Shown one piece after another: positions 16,409-25,418 of a stretch of 50,973 nucleotides of DNA. The stretch is taken from contig JAJZQN010000031.1 in NCBI GenBank assembly GCA_021847605.1, positions 1 through 50,973 on the forward strand, given 5' to 3'. The translations under genes were made by a program, and so were the position numbers. The notes under the pieces were generated by a model that saw only the letters and a program-made list of their open reading frames with translations, was not told the origin of the DNA and did no database searches. How positions within the stretch are numbered: position 1 is the stretch's first letter; each line of letters opens with the position of its first letter. This DNA comes from Pseudomonadota bacterium. Its GTDB lineage: Bacteria > Pseudomonadota > Alphaproteobacteria > Sphingomonadales > Sphingomonadaceae.

Positions 16409-17425
16409 ATGATCGCCGCCGTGCTGATCATGCGGGACGAGGCGCGCTGTATCGCGCGATGCCTGAACAGCGTGCGCCCCTTCGTGGACCGGATGGTCGT
16501 GGTGGATACCGGATCGCAGGACGATAGCGTCGCCATTGCGCAGGCCTGCGGCGCGCAGGTCCATCATTTCGACTGGCCATCGGATTTCTCGGTCGCGCGC
16601 AACCATGCGCTGGCGCTGGCGGATGCCGACTGGAACCTGATCATCGACGCGGACGAGTGGATCGCGTCAGGCGGCGAGCAACTGCACGCCTTTTGCAGCG
16701 GGGCGCAGCGCATGGGCGCGTTGTGCATCGAGAGCGGCTATGACATGCCCGGTACCATGGCCCAGCCCGCCGGACAGCCCAAAGCGCGGGCGTGGATCAC
16801 GCGATTATTGCCGCGCGGCGTCCAATATCGCGGGCGGGTGCATGAACAGCCTTATTCCACGCTGCCGACCGAGCGGATCGACCTGATCATCGACCATGAC
16901 GGCTATCTGGACGCGCAGGCCGCGCGCAAGACGGAGCGCAACCGCCCGCTGTTGCTCGCCGAACTGAAGCGTGATCCCGGCAATCCCTATATTCTTTACC
17001 AGTTGGGCGCCGAAGCCGAGGTGCAGAAAGACTATGTGGAGGCCAGCCGCTGGTACGGTGAAGCCTTTGCCGACACGCCCCCGGACGCGCCATGGGCGCA
17101 TGCGCTGAGCGTCCGCCACCTCCATTGCCTGGGCCAGTCGGGGCGACTCGACGAAGCGATGGACATTGCCGGTGGGCAAATGGAGCGATGGCAGGAATCC
17201 CCCGACTTCTTCTTCATTCTGGGCAATCTGGCGATGGACAAGGCGCTGGCCGATCCGGCGCAGGCTCTGACCGACTGGCTGCCGCTGGCAGCGAGCGCGT
17301 GGGAACGCTGCCTCGACATTGGCGAACGGCCCGATCTGGACGGTACGGTCGCGGGCCGTGGCAGCCATCTGGCGCAGCATAATCTGGACGTGATGCGGGC
17401 GCAGTTGGGGATGCTAGGCGGGTAG
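16409..17425 (+). CDS. Family 2 glycosyltransferase
   Basis: The 338-residue cytosolic protein has a GT-A fold of the GT2 type. It starts MIAAVLIMRDEARCIARCL, followed by VVDTGSQDDSV near 37-47 and the metal-binding LIIDADEW near 81-88. The C-terminal half, from about 190, is helical and reads like TPR repeats (ILYQLGAEAEVQKDYVEASRWYGEAF), as in the SunS/WcaA-like group. ATG 16409 is chosen because the GT domain starts there; the upstream extension from 16331 is not conserved in type. Donor and acceptor are unknown, and no other sugar genes are adjacent. Confidence 0.87.
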   Translation: MIAAVLIMRDEARCIARCLNSVRPFVDRMVVVDTGSQDDSVAIAQACGAQVHHFDWPSDFSVARNHALALADADWNLIIDADEWIASGGEQLHAFCSGAQRMGALCIESGYDMPGTMAQPAGQPKARAWITRLLPRGVQYRGRVHEQPYSTLPTERIDLIIDHDGYLDAQAARKTERNRPLLLAELKRDPGNPYILYQLGAEAEVQKDYVEASRWYGEAFADTPPDAPWAHALSVRHLHCLGQSGRLDEAMDIAGGQMERWQESPDFFFILGNLAMDKALADPAQALTDWLPLAASAWERCLDIGERPDLDGTVAGRGSHLAQHNLDVMRAQLGMLGG

Positions 17426-17449
17426 CCCCTTACCCTTCACAAGCAGAAA

Positions 17450-17526
17450 CCGTTCGGGCTGAGCCTGTCGAAGCCCTGCTCTTTTCTTCAAGAAGCACAG
17501 CCCTTCGACAAGCTCAGGGCGAACGG
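17450..17526. repeat. REP-like palindrome, family B copy 1
   Basis: CCGTTCGGGCTGAGCCTGTC at the left matches GACAAGCTCAGGGCGAACGG at the right as an inverted repeat with a few mismatches. The second copy is at 22922-23000. It shares the CCGTTCG end with family A but has a different body. Confidence 0.9.
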
Positions 17527-17564
17527 TTAGTCAGGTACGTCCAGTAAACTGGCAGACCCGCCCC

Positions 17565-17759
17565 CTACCCTTCGATCAAATCGAGATAGGCGACCACATC
17601 ATTATCGGTGGCAAGAAACAGGCCGTCCTGCACTTCGGCGGGCTGCTGTTCCGCGACATGCAGCGCCTGACTGAGCGGGCCATACATGATGGTCATGGCC
17701 GCGCCGTCGTCGCCCAGGTGATAGAGGCGCACGGTCGCGCTATCGTAAGTGCTGCGCAT
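17565..17759 (-). CDS. Hypothetical small protein
   Basis: I do not recognise this 64-residue protein. It has no signal peptide or membrane segment, is acidic and begins MRSTYDSATVRLYHLGDDG. The ATG lies alone between a repeat and the beta-helix gene, and sound codon use over the whole frame suggests it is real. A VRLYHLGDDGAAMTIMYG stretch looks like two beta strands. Confidence 0.6.
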   Translation of the reverse strand: MRSTYDSATVRLYHLGDDGAAMTIMYGPLSQALHVAEQQPAEVQDGLFLATDNDVVAYLDLIEG

Positions 17760-17805
17760 GGCGTCCTTCTACCCGGAACGCCCATGATGTAGCAAGAGCG
17801 CGCCC

Positions 17806-18744
17806 CTATCGCCGGTCGCTGACCTTCATCGTGGGGGCGAGCTTGTTCTGGCCGATCCGCACGGCGTCATCGGTGAAGTTGGCGACGAAGGTGGAATTGC
17901 GGTCCAGCCCCGGCACGAAACCGGCCTTGTTCCCCTCGATCACCAATCCGGCGCTCGAATGTTCGCGGCCTTCGGGCGCAACCGTGATGAAGGCGGACCA
18001 GTTGTCCTTGTCCTTGCCCTGCACCATTTCATTGCCGCTGATGACGCCGGTCGCGCCGTTCGACAGGTCGATCATATAGTTGGTCAGGTGGCCGCCGCTA
18101 TCGTCGAAACTATTGCCGGTGATGGTCACGCGGGCGGTGCGGGTTTTCAGATAATGACCGCCATCGCCCTGATCGAACCGGCTGTTGGTGACGGACAGGC
18201 TGGCAAGGCGGCCGATATAGATGCCGTGCGCGCAATCCAGATCGCGGTCGCACCGGCCCAGATGGCGGAAGGTCGATTTGTCGATCGCCACCTGACCGCC
18301 ATCATAATTGCCGGTCAATATGCCTTCCTCGCTATTGCGGAACAGGCTGTTGCTGACGGACAGGTTGCCATTTTCAAGCCGGATGCCCGCCCCATTGCCA
18401 TCGGGCACGCGCATATTCTGGAACACGATACCCTCGACCGTGCTGGATCGGCCGCGCAGAACCAGCGCCGCCTTGCCCTCACACACGACGCCATCGAAAA
18501 TCGCGCTGCCCGGCGTGGCGGCGCGGATGGTGACGTCGCCTTCCTGTTGTACCGCGCATTCATGATAGGTGCCGGGCGCCACGACCACCGTGCCGCGACC
18601 GCCACCGATGGCCCCCACAGCCTGCGCCAGCGAGCCATAGGCCCGGCCGGTTTCAGCAACGGTGAAGGGGGCGGGGCCGCTCTGGGCGAAGGCCGAAGCC
18701 GTGATCGCGACGGCGACGAGGATGCTGGTGGACAGGAAGCGCAT
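17806..18744 (-). CDS. Secreted right-handed beta-helix repeat protein
   Basis: The 312-residue protein has a signal peptide (MRFLSTSILVAVAITASAFAQ, cleavage near 21) and then repeated short strands with the NSLFRNSEEGI, NSRFDQGDGGHYL, GNSFDDSGGH and GNEMVQG turns typical of parallel beta-helices such as polysaccharide lyases. Asparagine ladder positions recur about every 22-25 residues. The family includes pectate lyases and CASH-domain carbohydrate-binding proteins, but I see no catalytic set that would name a substrate. It probably acts in the periplasm or outside the cell. Confidence 0.85.
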   Translation of the reverse strand: MRFLSTSILVAVAITASAFAQSGPAPFTVAETGRAYGSLAQAVGAIGGGRGTVVVAPGTYHECAVQQEGDVTIRAATPGSAIFDGVVCEGKAALVLRGRSSTVEGIVFQNMRVPDGNGAGIRLENGNLSVSNSLFRNSEEGILTGNYDGGQVAIDKSTFRHLGRCDRDLDCAHGIYIGRLASLSVTNSRFDQGDGGHYLKTRTARVTITGNSFDDSGGHLTNYMIDLSNGATGVISGNEMVQGKDKDNWSAFITVAPEGREHSSAGLVIEGNKAGFVPGLDRNSTFVANFTDDAVRIGQNKLAPTMKVSDRR

Positions 18745-18843
18745 GGCCGCAGACTAGGCCGGTGGGGCAGGTCGGCCAAGGCGCTAATGGCCGCCCGGTC
18801 CACCTGCCCCGCATTGGGACATTAAGAATGAATGTTCACGGCC

Positions 18844-19023
18844 TTATTTCGCGGGGCACTTCACGAACTTGCCCTTGGCGTCCTTGCACGGCGCCTTCTT
18901 CACCGGGACGGTCTTGGCCGGCGGGCATTTGATGAACTTGCCTTTCGCATCCTTGCAGGGCGCGGCCATCGCAGGCGTGGCGGCAAGGGCGGCGATAGCG
19001 AACAGGGCAGTCAGGGCACGCAT
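18844..19023 (-). CDS. Small secreted protein with two CKDAKGKF-KCP repeats
   Basis: This 59-residue protein has a signal peptide (MRALTALFAIAALAATPAMA) followed by two near-identical 12-residue repeats, CKDAKGKFIKCP and CKDAKGKFVKCP, linked by a Pro/Lys spacer. Each repeat has two cysteines nine residues apart, so two small disulfide loops are likely in the periplasm. The mature part is very basic. It recalls PsiF-like small proteins only in general form. Function is unknown. Confidence 0.8.
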   Translation of the reverse strand: MRALTALFAIAALAATPAMAAPCKDAKGKFIKCPPAKTVPVKKAPCKDAKGKFVKCPAK

Positions 19024-19124
19024 GGATTACTCTCCTTGGATCAGAGTGGCATCATCCTGACAGGGACGGCATGATATGCCTATGTCCGCATCATGAAATT
19101 TACGCCATCCATCGGCGGCAGCGA

Positions 19125-21725
19125 TCAGTCCAGATTAGGGCGCAGATAACGCTCCGCCGTATCGAGATCGATGCCGCGACGTTCTGCATAATCCTCCAGT
19201 TGATCGCGTCCCACGCGAGCGACGCCGAAATATTCCGCCTGCGCATGGCCGAAATAAAAGCCGCTGACCGCTGCGGTCGGCAACATGGCGAAGCTCTCCG
19301 TCAACGAAATGCCGGTGGCGTGATGGGCGTCGAGCATGTCGAACAGGATCGGCTTCAGGCTATGTTCCGGGCAGGCCGGATAGCCGGGTGCCGGCCGGAT
19401 GCCGCGATATTGTTCCTTGATCAGCGCTTCGTTGGTGAGTTGCTCGCCCTCCGCATAGCCCCACAGGGCGGTGCGGACATAATGGTGCAGACGTTCGGCA
19501 AAGGCTTCGGCCAGACGATCGGCCAGCGCCTTCAAAAGAATGTCCGAATAGTCATCGATGGCGTTTTTGAAGCGCGCCAGATGCGGTTCGATACCGTGGA
19601 TCGATACGGCGAAGCCGCCCATCCAGTCGCCATCATGGCTGATGAAATCGGCCAGGCACATATTGGCCCGCCCTTCCCGCTTGGCGATCTGCTGGCGCAG
19701 CATCGGCAGGGTGTAATGTTTCTCGTCCTCGGCATGGACGATGATATCGTCGCCCTCACGGCGGCAAGGCCACAGGCCAACGACGCCCCGCGCGGTCAGC
19801 CATTTGTCGTTGACGATCCTGTCCAGCATCTTCTGCGCGTCGGCGAACAGGCTGCGGGCGCTTTCGCCCACCACTTCATCGTCGAGGATCGCGGGATAAT
19901 TGCCCGCCAGTTCCCACGCGCGGAAGAAAGGCGTCCAGTCGATATAGTTGACCAGATCCTTCAGATCCCAGTCGGAAAATTTGTGGATGCCGGGCAGGCG
20001 CGGCCGTGGCGCCTTCAGGCTTTCGTCCATTTCAAAGGCATTGGCACGGGCATCCTCGATGCTGAGCAACTGGCTCTGCCCCTTACCCTCACGCGCCTTG
20101 CGGACATGCTCATAATCGGCCTTCGTCTTGCTGACGAAATCGCTCTTCTGCGTTTCGGAAACGAGCGCCGTCGCCACGCCCACGGCGCGGCTGGCATCCA
20201 GCACATGGACGACCGGGCCGGTAAAGGCCGGGTCGATGCGCAGCGCGGTATGCACGCGCGACGTCGTTGCCCCGCCGATCAGCAGCGGCATCGTCATATT
20301 GGCGCGCTGCATTTCGGCCGCGACCGTCACCATTTCGTCCAGCGAGGGGGTGATGAGGCCGGACAGGCCGATCATGTCGGCGTCATTCTCATTCGCGGCC
20401 TTGATGATGTCCTGCCAGGGCACCATCACGCCCATGTCGATCACGTCGAAGCCGTTGCACTGAAGCACGACGCCGACGATATTCTTGCCGATGTCATGGA
20501 CGTCGCCCTTGACCGTGGCCATGATGATCTTGCCCTTGCCCTTGGCGCCGGGTTCCTTGGCGGCCTCGATAAAGGGCAGCAGGTGCGCGACCGCCTTCTT
20601 CATGACGCGGGCGGATTTCACCACCTGCGGCAGGAACATCTTGCCCGCACCGAACAGGTCGCCCACGACATTCATGCCGTCCATCAACGGCCCTTCGATC
20701 ACATGGATCGGCTTGTCGGCGGCGAGGCGGCATTCCTCGGTATCTTCGACGACATACATGTCGATGCCCTTGACGAGGGCGTGTTCCAGCCGCTTGGCGA
20801 CCGGCCAGCCGCGCCATTCCTGCGCGGCCTTTTCCGATGCAGCATCCTTGCCCTTGAAGCCTTCGGCGAGCGCGACGAGGCGGTCGCCTGCTTCCGGGTC
20901 CGTGTTGAGCAAAACATCCTCGCACGCCTTGCGCAGCGCGGGGTCGATGGCGTCATAGACGTCAAGCTGCCCCGCATTGACGATCGCCATGTCCAGACCC
21001 GCCGGAATGGCGTGATAGAGGAAGACGCTGTGCATTGCCCGCCGCACCGGCTCGTTGCCACGGAAGGAGAAGGAGAAGTTGGACAGACCGCCGGAGATAT
21101 GGACATGCGGGCAGCGTGCCTTGATCTCCTTACACGCCTCGATGAAGTCGACGCCGTAGTTGTTATGTTCCTCGATCCCGGTCGCCACGGCGAAGATATT
21201 GGGGTCGAAGATGATGTCCTCTGGCGGGAAGCCGATGGTCATCAACAGCTTGTAGGCGCGCTCGCAAATTTCGACCTTGCGCGCCTGCGTGTCGGCCTGA
21301 CCCGTTTCGTCGAACGCCATGACGACCACCGCCGCGCCATAGGCCATGCAGAGTTTCGCATGATGCAGAAAGGCTTCCTCGCCCTCCTTCATGCTGATCG
21401 AATTGACCACGGGCTTGCCCGATACGCATTTCAGGCCCGCCTCGATCACTTCCCATTTCGAACTGTCGATCATGACCGGCACGCGGCTGATGTCCGGTTC
21501 CGACGTCATGAGTTTCAGGAAGGTGGTCATCGCCTCGACCGCGTCGAGCAGCCCTTCGTCCATGTTCACATCGACGATCTGCGCGCCATTTTCGACCTGT
21601 TCACGCGCGATGTCGATGGCCGCGGCATAATCGCCGGCCATGATCAGCTTCTTGAACTTGGCCGATCCGGTAACGTTGGTGCGTTCACCGATATTGACAA
21701 AATTGGCGGTGGTCTGGGTGGTCAT
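19125..21725 (-). CDS. metH: Methionine synthase, folate-, cobalamin- and SAM-binding part
   Basis: The 866-residue protein carries the last three MetH modules. A pterin-binding domain starts at [14 protein letters not shown] near 11. The cobalamin domain holds the base-off histidine in [11 protein letters not shown] near 413 and [13 protein letters not shown] near 456-468. The reactivation domain has the [15 protein letters not shown]-binding motif near 786. The homocysteine-binding module is missing here and encoded by the preceding gene; together they give about 1,214 residues, the normal MetH length. It is the last gene of the sahR-like-metF-metH operon. Such two-gene MetH is common in related alphaproteobacteria. 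Confidence 0.95.
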   Translation of the reverse strand: MTTQTTANFVNIGERTNVTGSAKFKKLIMAGDYAAAIDIAREQVENGAQIVDVNMDEGLLDAVEAMTTFLKLMTSEPDISRVPVMIDSSKWEVIEAGLKCVSGKPVVNSISMKEGEEAFLHHAKLCMAYGAAVVVMAFDETGQADTQARKVEICERAYKLLMTIGFPPEDIIFDPNIFAVATGIEEHNNYGVDFIEACKEIKARCPHVHISGGLSNFSFSFRGNEPVRRAMHSVFLYHAIPAGLDMAIVNAGQLDVYDAIDPALRKACEDVLLNTDPEAGDRLVALAEGFKGKDAASEKAAQEWRGWPVAKRLEHALVKGIDMYVVEDTEECRLAADKPIHVIEGPLMDGMNVVGDLFGAGKMFLPQVVKSARVMKKAVAHLLPFIEAAKEPGAKGKGKIIMATVKGDVHDIGKNIVGVVLQCNGFDVIDMGVMVPWQDIIKAANENDADMIGLSGLITPSLDEMVTVAAEMQRANMTMPLLIGGATTSRVHTALRIDPAFTGPVVHVLDASRAVGVATALVSETQKSDFVSKTKADYEHVRKAREGKGQSQLLSIEDARANAFEMDESLKAPRPRLPGIHKFSDWDLKDLVNYIDWTPFFRAWELAGNYPAILDDEVVGESARSLFADAQKMLDRIVNDKWLTARGVVGLWPCRREGDDIIVHAEDEKHYTLPMLRQQIAKREGRANMCLADFISHDGDWMGGFAVSIHGIEPHLARFKNAIDDYSDILLKALADRLAEAFAERLHHYVRTALWGYAEGEQLTNEALIKEQYRGIRPAPGYPACPEHSLKPILFDMLDAHHATGISLTESFAMLPTAAVSGFYFGHAQAEYFGVARVGRDQLEDYAERRGIDLDTAERYLRPNLD

Positions 21726-21742
21726 CGGCTTCTTCCAAAATT

Positions 21743-21858
21743 CCTCCCCCTTAGGGGGAGGGGGACCATGCCGCAGGCATGGTGGAGGGGTATCACGCTA
21801 TCGAGGGGGTGACACCCCTCCGTCTGGCTTCGCCAGCCACCTCCCCTTCCAGGGGAGG
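21743..21858. repeat. Intergenic mosaic repeat, family C copy 1
   Basis: The element begins CCTCCCCCTTAGGGGGAGG and ends with a matching CCTCCCCT-CCAGGGGAGG, enclosing a hairpin CCATGCCGCAGGCATGG and GTGACACCCCTCC. It fills the gap between the two metH genes inside a co-transcribed unit. Other copies are at 32965-33080, 37809-37900 and 39535-39639. Confidence 0.9.
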
Positions 21859-21864
21859 ATGAAA

Positions 21865-22911
21865 CTAGGCCGCGATATGCATGGGTTCGAGACCCGCGAG
21901 CCTCGTCACGACCGGCAATTCGGGAACCTGACGCGGCTTGTGCCCGTCAAGCGCCCTCGCCACCGCACCGATATGCGCGGGCGTGGTGCCGCAACAGCCG
22001 CCGACCATGTTCACCAGCCCCTCGTCAACCCACTGGCGGATAAGGCTGGCGGTCGTTTCCGGCAACTCGTCATACTGCCCCAGTTCATTGGGCAGGCCTG
22101 CATTGGGATAGGCGAGGATCAGCGTGTCGGCATTCTTGGACAGTTCGCTAAGGTACGGGCGCAGCAGGTCCGCACCAAAGGCGCAGTTCACGCCGATGGT
22201 CAGCGGCTTCAGGTGCCGCAACGAATACCAGAAGGCATTGATCGTGTGGCCCGACAGGTTGCGCCCCGACATGTCCGTGATGGTGAAGCTGAGCATCAGC
22301 GGGACCGAACGGCCCGCCGCTTCCTCCGCCTCTCGCGCGGCCATGCCGGCCGCCTTGGCATTGAGCGTATCGAAACAGGTTTCCACCAGCAGAAAATCGA
22401 CGCCGCCCGCGATCAGCGCATCGCATTGTTCGCGATAATCGGCCTTCAGCGTGTCATAATCGACTTCGCGATAGGCGGGATCGTTGACGTCGGGCGAAAT
22501 GCTGAGCGTCTTGTTGGTCGGGCCGATGGAGCCGCAGACGAAACGGGGCTTGCCGTCCTTTGCCGTTGCCTTCTCGCATGCCGCGCGGGCGATCTTCGCC
22601 GCCGCGACATTGATGTCCCACACCAGATGTTCGCAGCCATAATCGGCCATCGCGATCTTGGTCGAGCTGAACGTGTTCGTCTCGATCATGTCGGCGCCAT
22701 TGTCGAGATAGGCGGTATGAATGCCCTCCACGATGTCCGGCCGGGTCAGGCAGAGCAGGTCGTTATTGCCCTTCTGATCCTTGGTAAGGTCGAGGTCGCC
22801 CCGATAATCCGCCTCGGTCAGCCCATGTTTCTGGATCGACGTGCCATAGCCGCCGTCGAAGATCAGAATCTTTTCCGCCGCAAGGGCGCGCAATGTGGCT
22901 TCGGCGCTCAT
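21865..22911 (-). CDS. metH: Methionine synthase, homocysteine-binding part
   Basis: The 348-residue protein is the separate homocysteine-binding module of cobalamin-dependent methionine synthase. ILIFDGGYGTSIQ near 16-28 starts the TIM barrel. The zinc-binding cysteines are in IGVNCAFG near 234-241 and VGGCCGTTP near 300-308. It must work with the 866-residue partner downstream to move the methyl group from methyltetrahydrofolate to homocysteine. ATG 22911 is used; a TTG two codons upstream is weaker. The 139-bp gap to the second part holds a family C repeat but the genes are surely one operon. Confidence 0.95.
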   Translation of the reverse strand: MSAEATLRALAAEKILIFDGGYGTSIQKHGLTEADYRGDLDLTKDQKGNNDLLCLTRPDIVEGIHTAYLDNGADMIETNTFSSTKIAMADYGCEHLVWDINVAAAKIARAACEKATAKDGKPRFVCGSIGPTNKTLSISPDVNDPAYREVDYDTLKADYREQCDALIAGGVDFLLVETCFDTLNAKAAGMAAREAEEAAGRSVPLMLSFTITDMSGRNLSGHTINAFWYSLRHLKPLTIGVNCAFGADLLRPYLSELSKNADTLILAYPNAGLPNELGQYDELPETTASLIRQWVDEGLVNMVGGCCGTTPAHIGAVARALDGHKPRQVPELPVVTRLAGLEPMHIAA

Positions 22912-22921
22912 TTTCAAAACT

Positions 22922-23000
22922 CCGTTCGGGCTGAGCCCGTCGAAGCCCTGCCCATTCTGGAAATAGCAATACAGCCCTTCGACAAGCTCAGGGCGAACGG
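22922..23000. repeat. REP-like palindrome, family B copy 2
   Basis: CCGTTCGGGCTGAGCCCGTC pairs imperfectly with GACAAGCTCAGGGCGAACGG. It sits between metF and the first metH gene. Confidence 0.9.
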
Positions 23001-23011
23001 GAATATAAAGG

Positions 23012-23938
23012 TCACGCTATGGCCTCAACCACCACTTTGGGCCGCAAGCCCAACAGGTGGCAAATCGCATAGCTGAGTTCCGCCCGGTTGAGCGTGTAAA
23101 AATGAAAATCGCGCACGCCGCCTTCATACAGGCCACGGCATAATTCCGCCGCCAGTGTCGCGGACACAAGCTGGCGCGCGGCCGGGTGATCGTCCAGCCC
23201 GTCGAACAGGCGCGCCATCCACGCCGGCACGCTGGTGTTACACATGGCCGACATGCGCTGAACCGCCGCGAAATTGCCGACCGGCATGATGCCCGGCACG
23301 ATGTCGGCGGTGATGCCGGCGGCCAGCACCTTGTCCATGAAGCGGAAATAGGTTTCGGGCGTGAAGAAGAACTGGGTGATGGCGCGGGTCGCCCCGGCGT
23401 CCAGTTTCCGCTTAAGATTGTCGAGATCGCTTTGCGCACTCACCGCGTCGGGATGCACCTCGGGATAGGCGGACACCGAAATCTCGAACGGATGCTGCTT
23501 CATCAATCCTTCGACCAGGTCGGCCGCGCCGGTGTAACCGTCGGGGTGCGGCTCGAACCGGCCGCCCACTTCGGGCGGATCGCCGCGCAGAGCCACGATA
23601 TGGCGCACGCCCGCCTGCCAATAGGCGTCGGCAATCTCGGCGATTTCCGCCTTGCTGGCGGCCACGCAGGTCAGATGCGCGGCGGCGGCCAGCGGCGTTT
23701 CCCGGGCGATACGGGCGACCGTATTATGCGTGCGCTCGCGCGTGGAACCGCCCGCGCCATAGGTCACGGACACGAATTTGGGCGCCAGCGGCGTCAGCGT
23801 TTCAATCGCGGACCAGAGTTGGGCTTCCATCTTCTCGGTCTTGGGCGGGAAAAATTCGAAGCTGACATGGCAGTCCCCCGCAAGGTCCGCATAAAGCGGC
23901 CCCACAAGATCGTTCCGGGCGGAATCGTTGAGGGTCAT
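23012..23938 (-). CDS. metF: 5,10-methylenetetrahydrofolate reductase
   Basis: The 308-residue flavoprotein makes methyltetrahydrofolate, the methyl donor for MetH. Family blocks are present: SFEFFPPKTEKME near 26-38 with the catalytic glutamate, VTYGAGGSTRERT near 57-69, LTCVAAS near 87, ALRGDPPEV near 115-123 and ITQFFFTPETYFRF near 185. Its ATG overlaps the stop of the SahR-like gene by ATGA (23935-23938), so translation is coupled and the regulator and enzyme share a transcript. Confidence 0.95.
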   Translation of the reverse strand: MTLNDSARNDLVGPLYADLAGDCHVSFEFFPPKTEKMEAQLWSAIETLTPLAPKFVSVTYGAGGSTRERTHNTVARIARETPLAAAAHLTCVAASKAEIAEIADAYWQAGVRHIVALRGDPPEVGGRFEPHPDGYTGAADLVEGLMKQHPFEISVSAYPEVHPDAVSAQSDLDNLKRKLDAGATRAITQFFFTPETYFRFMDKVLAAGITADIVPGIMPVGNFAAVQRMSAMCNTSVPAWMARLFDGLDDHPAARQLVSATLAAELCRGLYEGGVRDFHFYTLNRAELSYAICHLLGLRPKVVVEAIA

Positions 23939-24906
23939 GCGGAAATTCGTCCTTCCTGTCGCAGGGCAGGCGCATCGCCACGCCGTCCCAGCCAGAGTTT
24001 TACCGTCAGTTCCTGGCCCGGCAGCGTTTCCACCCGTTCCAGTGCAAGGCCCGCCGCAGCGAACCAGAGTTCGATCTGTTCGTCCGAAAAGCCCAGACGC
24101 GCATGTTGATCGCGCACCCGCAACTCTTCGCGCTCATGGGCGGCAAAATCCGCGATCAGCACGCGGCCATGGACAGAGGTGGCGCGCGCCGCCTCTGCAA
24201 TGACCGCTTCGGGCGCCTGCGCATAATGAAGCACCTGATGCAACACAACCGTATCCGCCGCCCCCGCCTCCAGCGGCAGGTCGAGGAAATCGCCCAGCAG
24301 CAGCGCATATTTGTCGCCGGCATCCTGCGGCAACTTGGCACGGGCGAGCCGCAACATGTCGGGGCTGCGATCCAGCGCCGTCACCTGACGCGCCTTGTCG
24401 CCGAACAATTCGATGATGCGGCCGGTGCCGGTGCCGATGTCGAGCAGATGGCCGATGGGCGCACTGGCCAGCAGCGCCGTCATCGCTGCCTCTACATCGG
24501 CCTCCGCCACATGCAGCGACCGGATGGCGTCCCATTCCTCGGCATGTTCGGCAAAATAGCTTTCGGCCGCGCGGGCGCGGTCGGCACGCACCGCCGTCAG
24601 TCGGGCAAGATCGGCGGCCTGCCACAAGGCTTCCCCTTCGGACGGCTGCAACTGGTCGAACAGACCCAGAAAGGGCGTGACGCTCAGGTCGCGACCCAGG
24701 CGCAGGAACACCCAATTCCCCTCCTTGCGCCGCTCTACCAGTCCAGCCTCTGCCAATATGCGGACATGGCGCGATACGCGCGGCTGGCTTTGCCCGACAA
24801 CCTGTGCGATTTCGCCCACGGCAAGCTCCATCGCGCGCAACAAATGGATGATGCGCAGCCGCGTCGGGTCGCCAAGTGCCCGGAATATATCGAGTGCCGC
24901 GTGCAT
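23935..24906 (-). CDS. sahR: SahR-like regulator: ArsR-type HTH fused to SAM-dependent methyltransferase domain
   Basis: The 323-residue protein has an N-terminal ArsR winged helix (ALGDPTRLRIIHLLRAMEL, then VGQSQPRVSRHVRILAEAGLVERR) and, from about residue 140, a Rossmann methyltransferase fold with LLDIGTGTGRIIELFG and VTALDRSPDML. This fusion at the head of a methionine-cycle operon is the SahR type, which senses S-adenosylhomocysteine and represses met genes. ATG 24906 is chosen: a promoter (TTGACG at 24937-24942, 18 nt, TATGAT at 24913-24918) places the transcript start at or next to this ATG, and there is no ribosome binding site. The in-frame TTG at 24942 is the -35 box itself. The gene symbol is by analogy. 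Confidence 0.85.
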   Translation of the reverse strand: MHAALDIFRALGDPTRLRIIHLLRAMELAVGEIAQVVGQSQPRVSRHVRILAEAGLVERRKEGNWVFLRLGRDLSVTPFLGLFDQLQPSEGEALWQAADLARLTAVRADRARAAESYFAEHAEEWDAIRSLHVAEADVEAAMTALLASAPIGHLLDIGTGTGRIIELFGDKARQVTALDRSPDMLRLARAKLPQDAGDKYALLLGDFLDLPLEAGAADTVVLHQVLHYAQAPEAVIAEAARATSVHGRVLIADFAAHEREELRVRDQHARLGFSDEQIELWFAAAGLALERVETLPGQELTVKLWLGRRGDAPALRQEGRISA

Positions 24907-24912
24907 TTTCGG

Positions 24913-24942
24913 ATCATATAAAGAAATCTTTATATGCGTCAA
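24913..24942 (-). promoter_or_regulatory. Promoter of the methionine operon with embedded palindromic operator
   Basis: On the minus strand TTGACG (24942-24937) and TATGAT (24918-24913) are 18 nt apart. A perfect palindrome with 10-bp arms (CATATAAAGA and TCTTTATATG, 2-nt centre) covers 24915-24936, that is the whole spacer and most of the -10. Binding there would block RNA polymerase. The ATG lies only 6 nt after the -10, so the mRNA is probably leaderless. The operator resembles AT-rich SahR-type sites. Confidence 0.82.
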
Positions 24943-25122
24943 TGCCCCTCATTTTCCGGGCGTGACGCAGCCGTCGGGGTTGCCAAAACCCTTTCAACCC
25001 CATGAATGGGATTGCCTTGCTCATTCCAAAGCATTACGAATCGGCGCGCAGGCGCAATGGGGGTGAACTTTTCTCCGAGATGTGGTCTGCAATTTGTTTT
25101 TCTCAGAGAGGGGTTTTTGCCC

Positions 25123-25338
25123 ATGACCAAATCGATTGCTCTTTCGCTCGTTCTCGCCGCTTCGCTCGGTCTGGCTGCTTGCTCGGGCGGCGCGGAAAAC
25201 ACCGCCAACAACGCTGCCAACTCGGCCGAAAACGCTTCGAACGCTGCTGACAACGCTCTGAACGCTGCGCTGAACGCCGCTGACAACGCCGCTAACGCTG
25301 CGTCGAACGCGACCAACAACGCCGCGAACGCGATGTAA
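25123..25338 (+). CDS. Small lipoprotein with Asn-Ala repeats
   Basis: The 71-residue protein has a lipoprotein signal (SLVLAASLGLAAC, cysteine near residue 20). After the short GGAENT the rest is built almost only of Ala and Asn, with occasional Ser, Asp, Leu and Thr, as recurring NAAxNA units. Such a composition predicts one long amphipathic or alanine-faced helix, reminiscent in form of Lpp-type outer-membrane lipoproteins, though no C-terminal lysine for peptidoglycan attachment is present. ATG 25123 follows GAGAGGGG. A strong terminator follows at 25362-25400, so the gene is monocistronic. Confidence 0.82.
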   Translation: MTKSIALSLVLAASLGLAACSGGAENTANNAANSAENASNAADNALNAALNAADNAANAASNATNNAANAM

Positions 25339-25361
25339 GTCCCTTACGGGTCTAAAAATCG

Positions 25362-25400
25362 AAAAAGGGGTCGCAACCGTCAGGGTCGCGGCCCCTTTTT
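25362..25400 (+). terminator. Intrinsic terminator of the Asn-Ala lipoprotein gene
   Basis: AAAAAGGGGTCGC (25362-25374) pairs with GCGGCCCCTTTTT (25388-25400), 13 bp with one G-U pair, ending in a T-run. The symmetry makes it usable on both strands. Confidence 0.9.
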
Positions 25401-25418
25401 CTCTTTAGAGAGAATGCG

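Noticed and set aside
19071..21812. 913-codon open frame on the plus strand
   Set aside because: It is the antisense shadow of the metH C-terminal gene, which has clear family motifs. High GC makes long opposite frames common.
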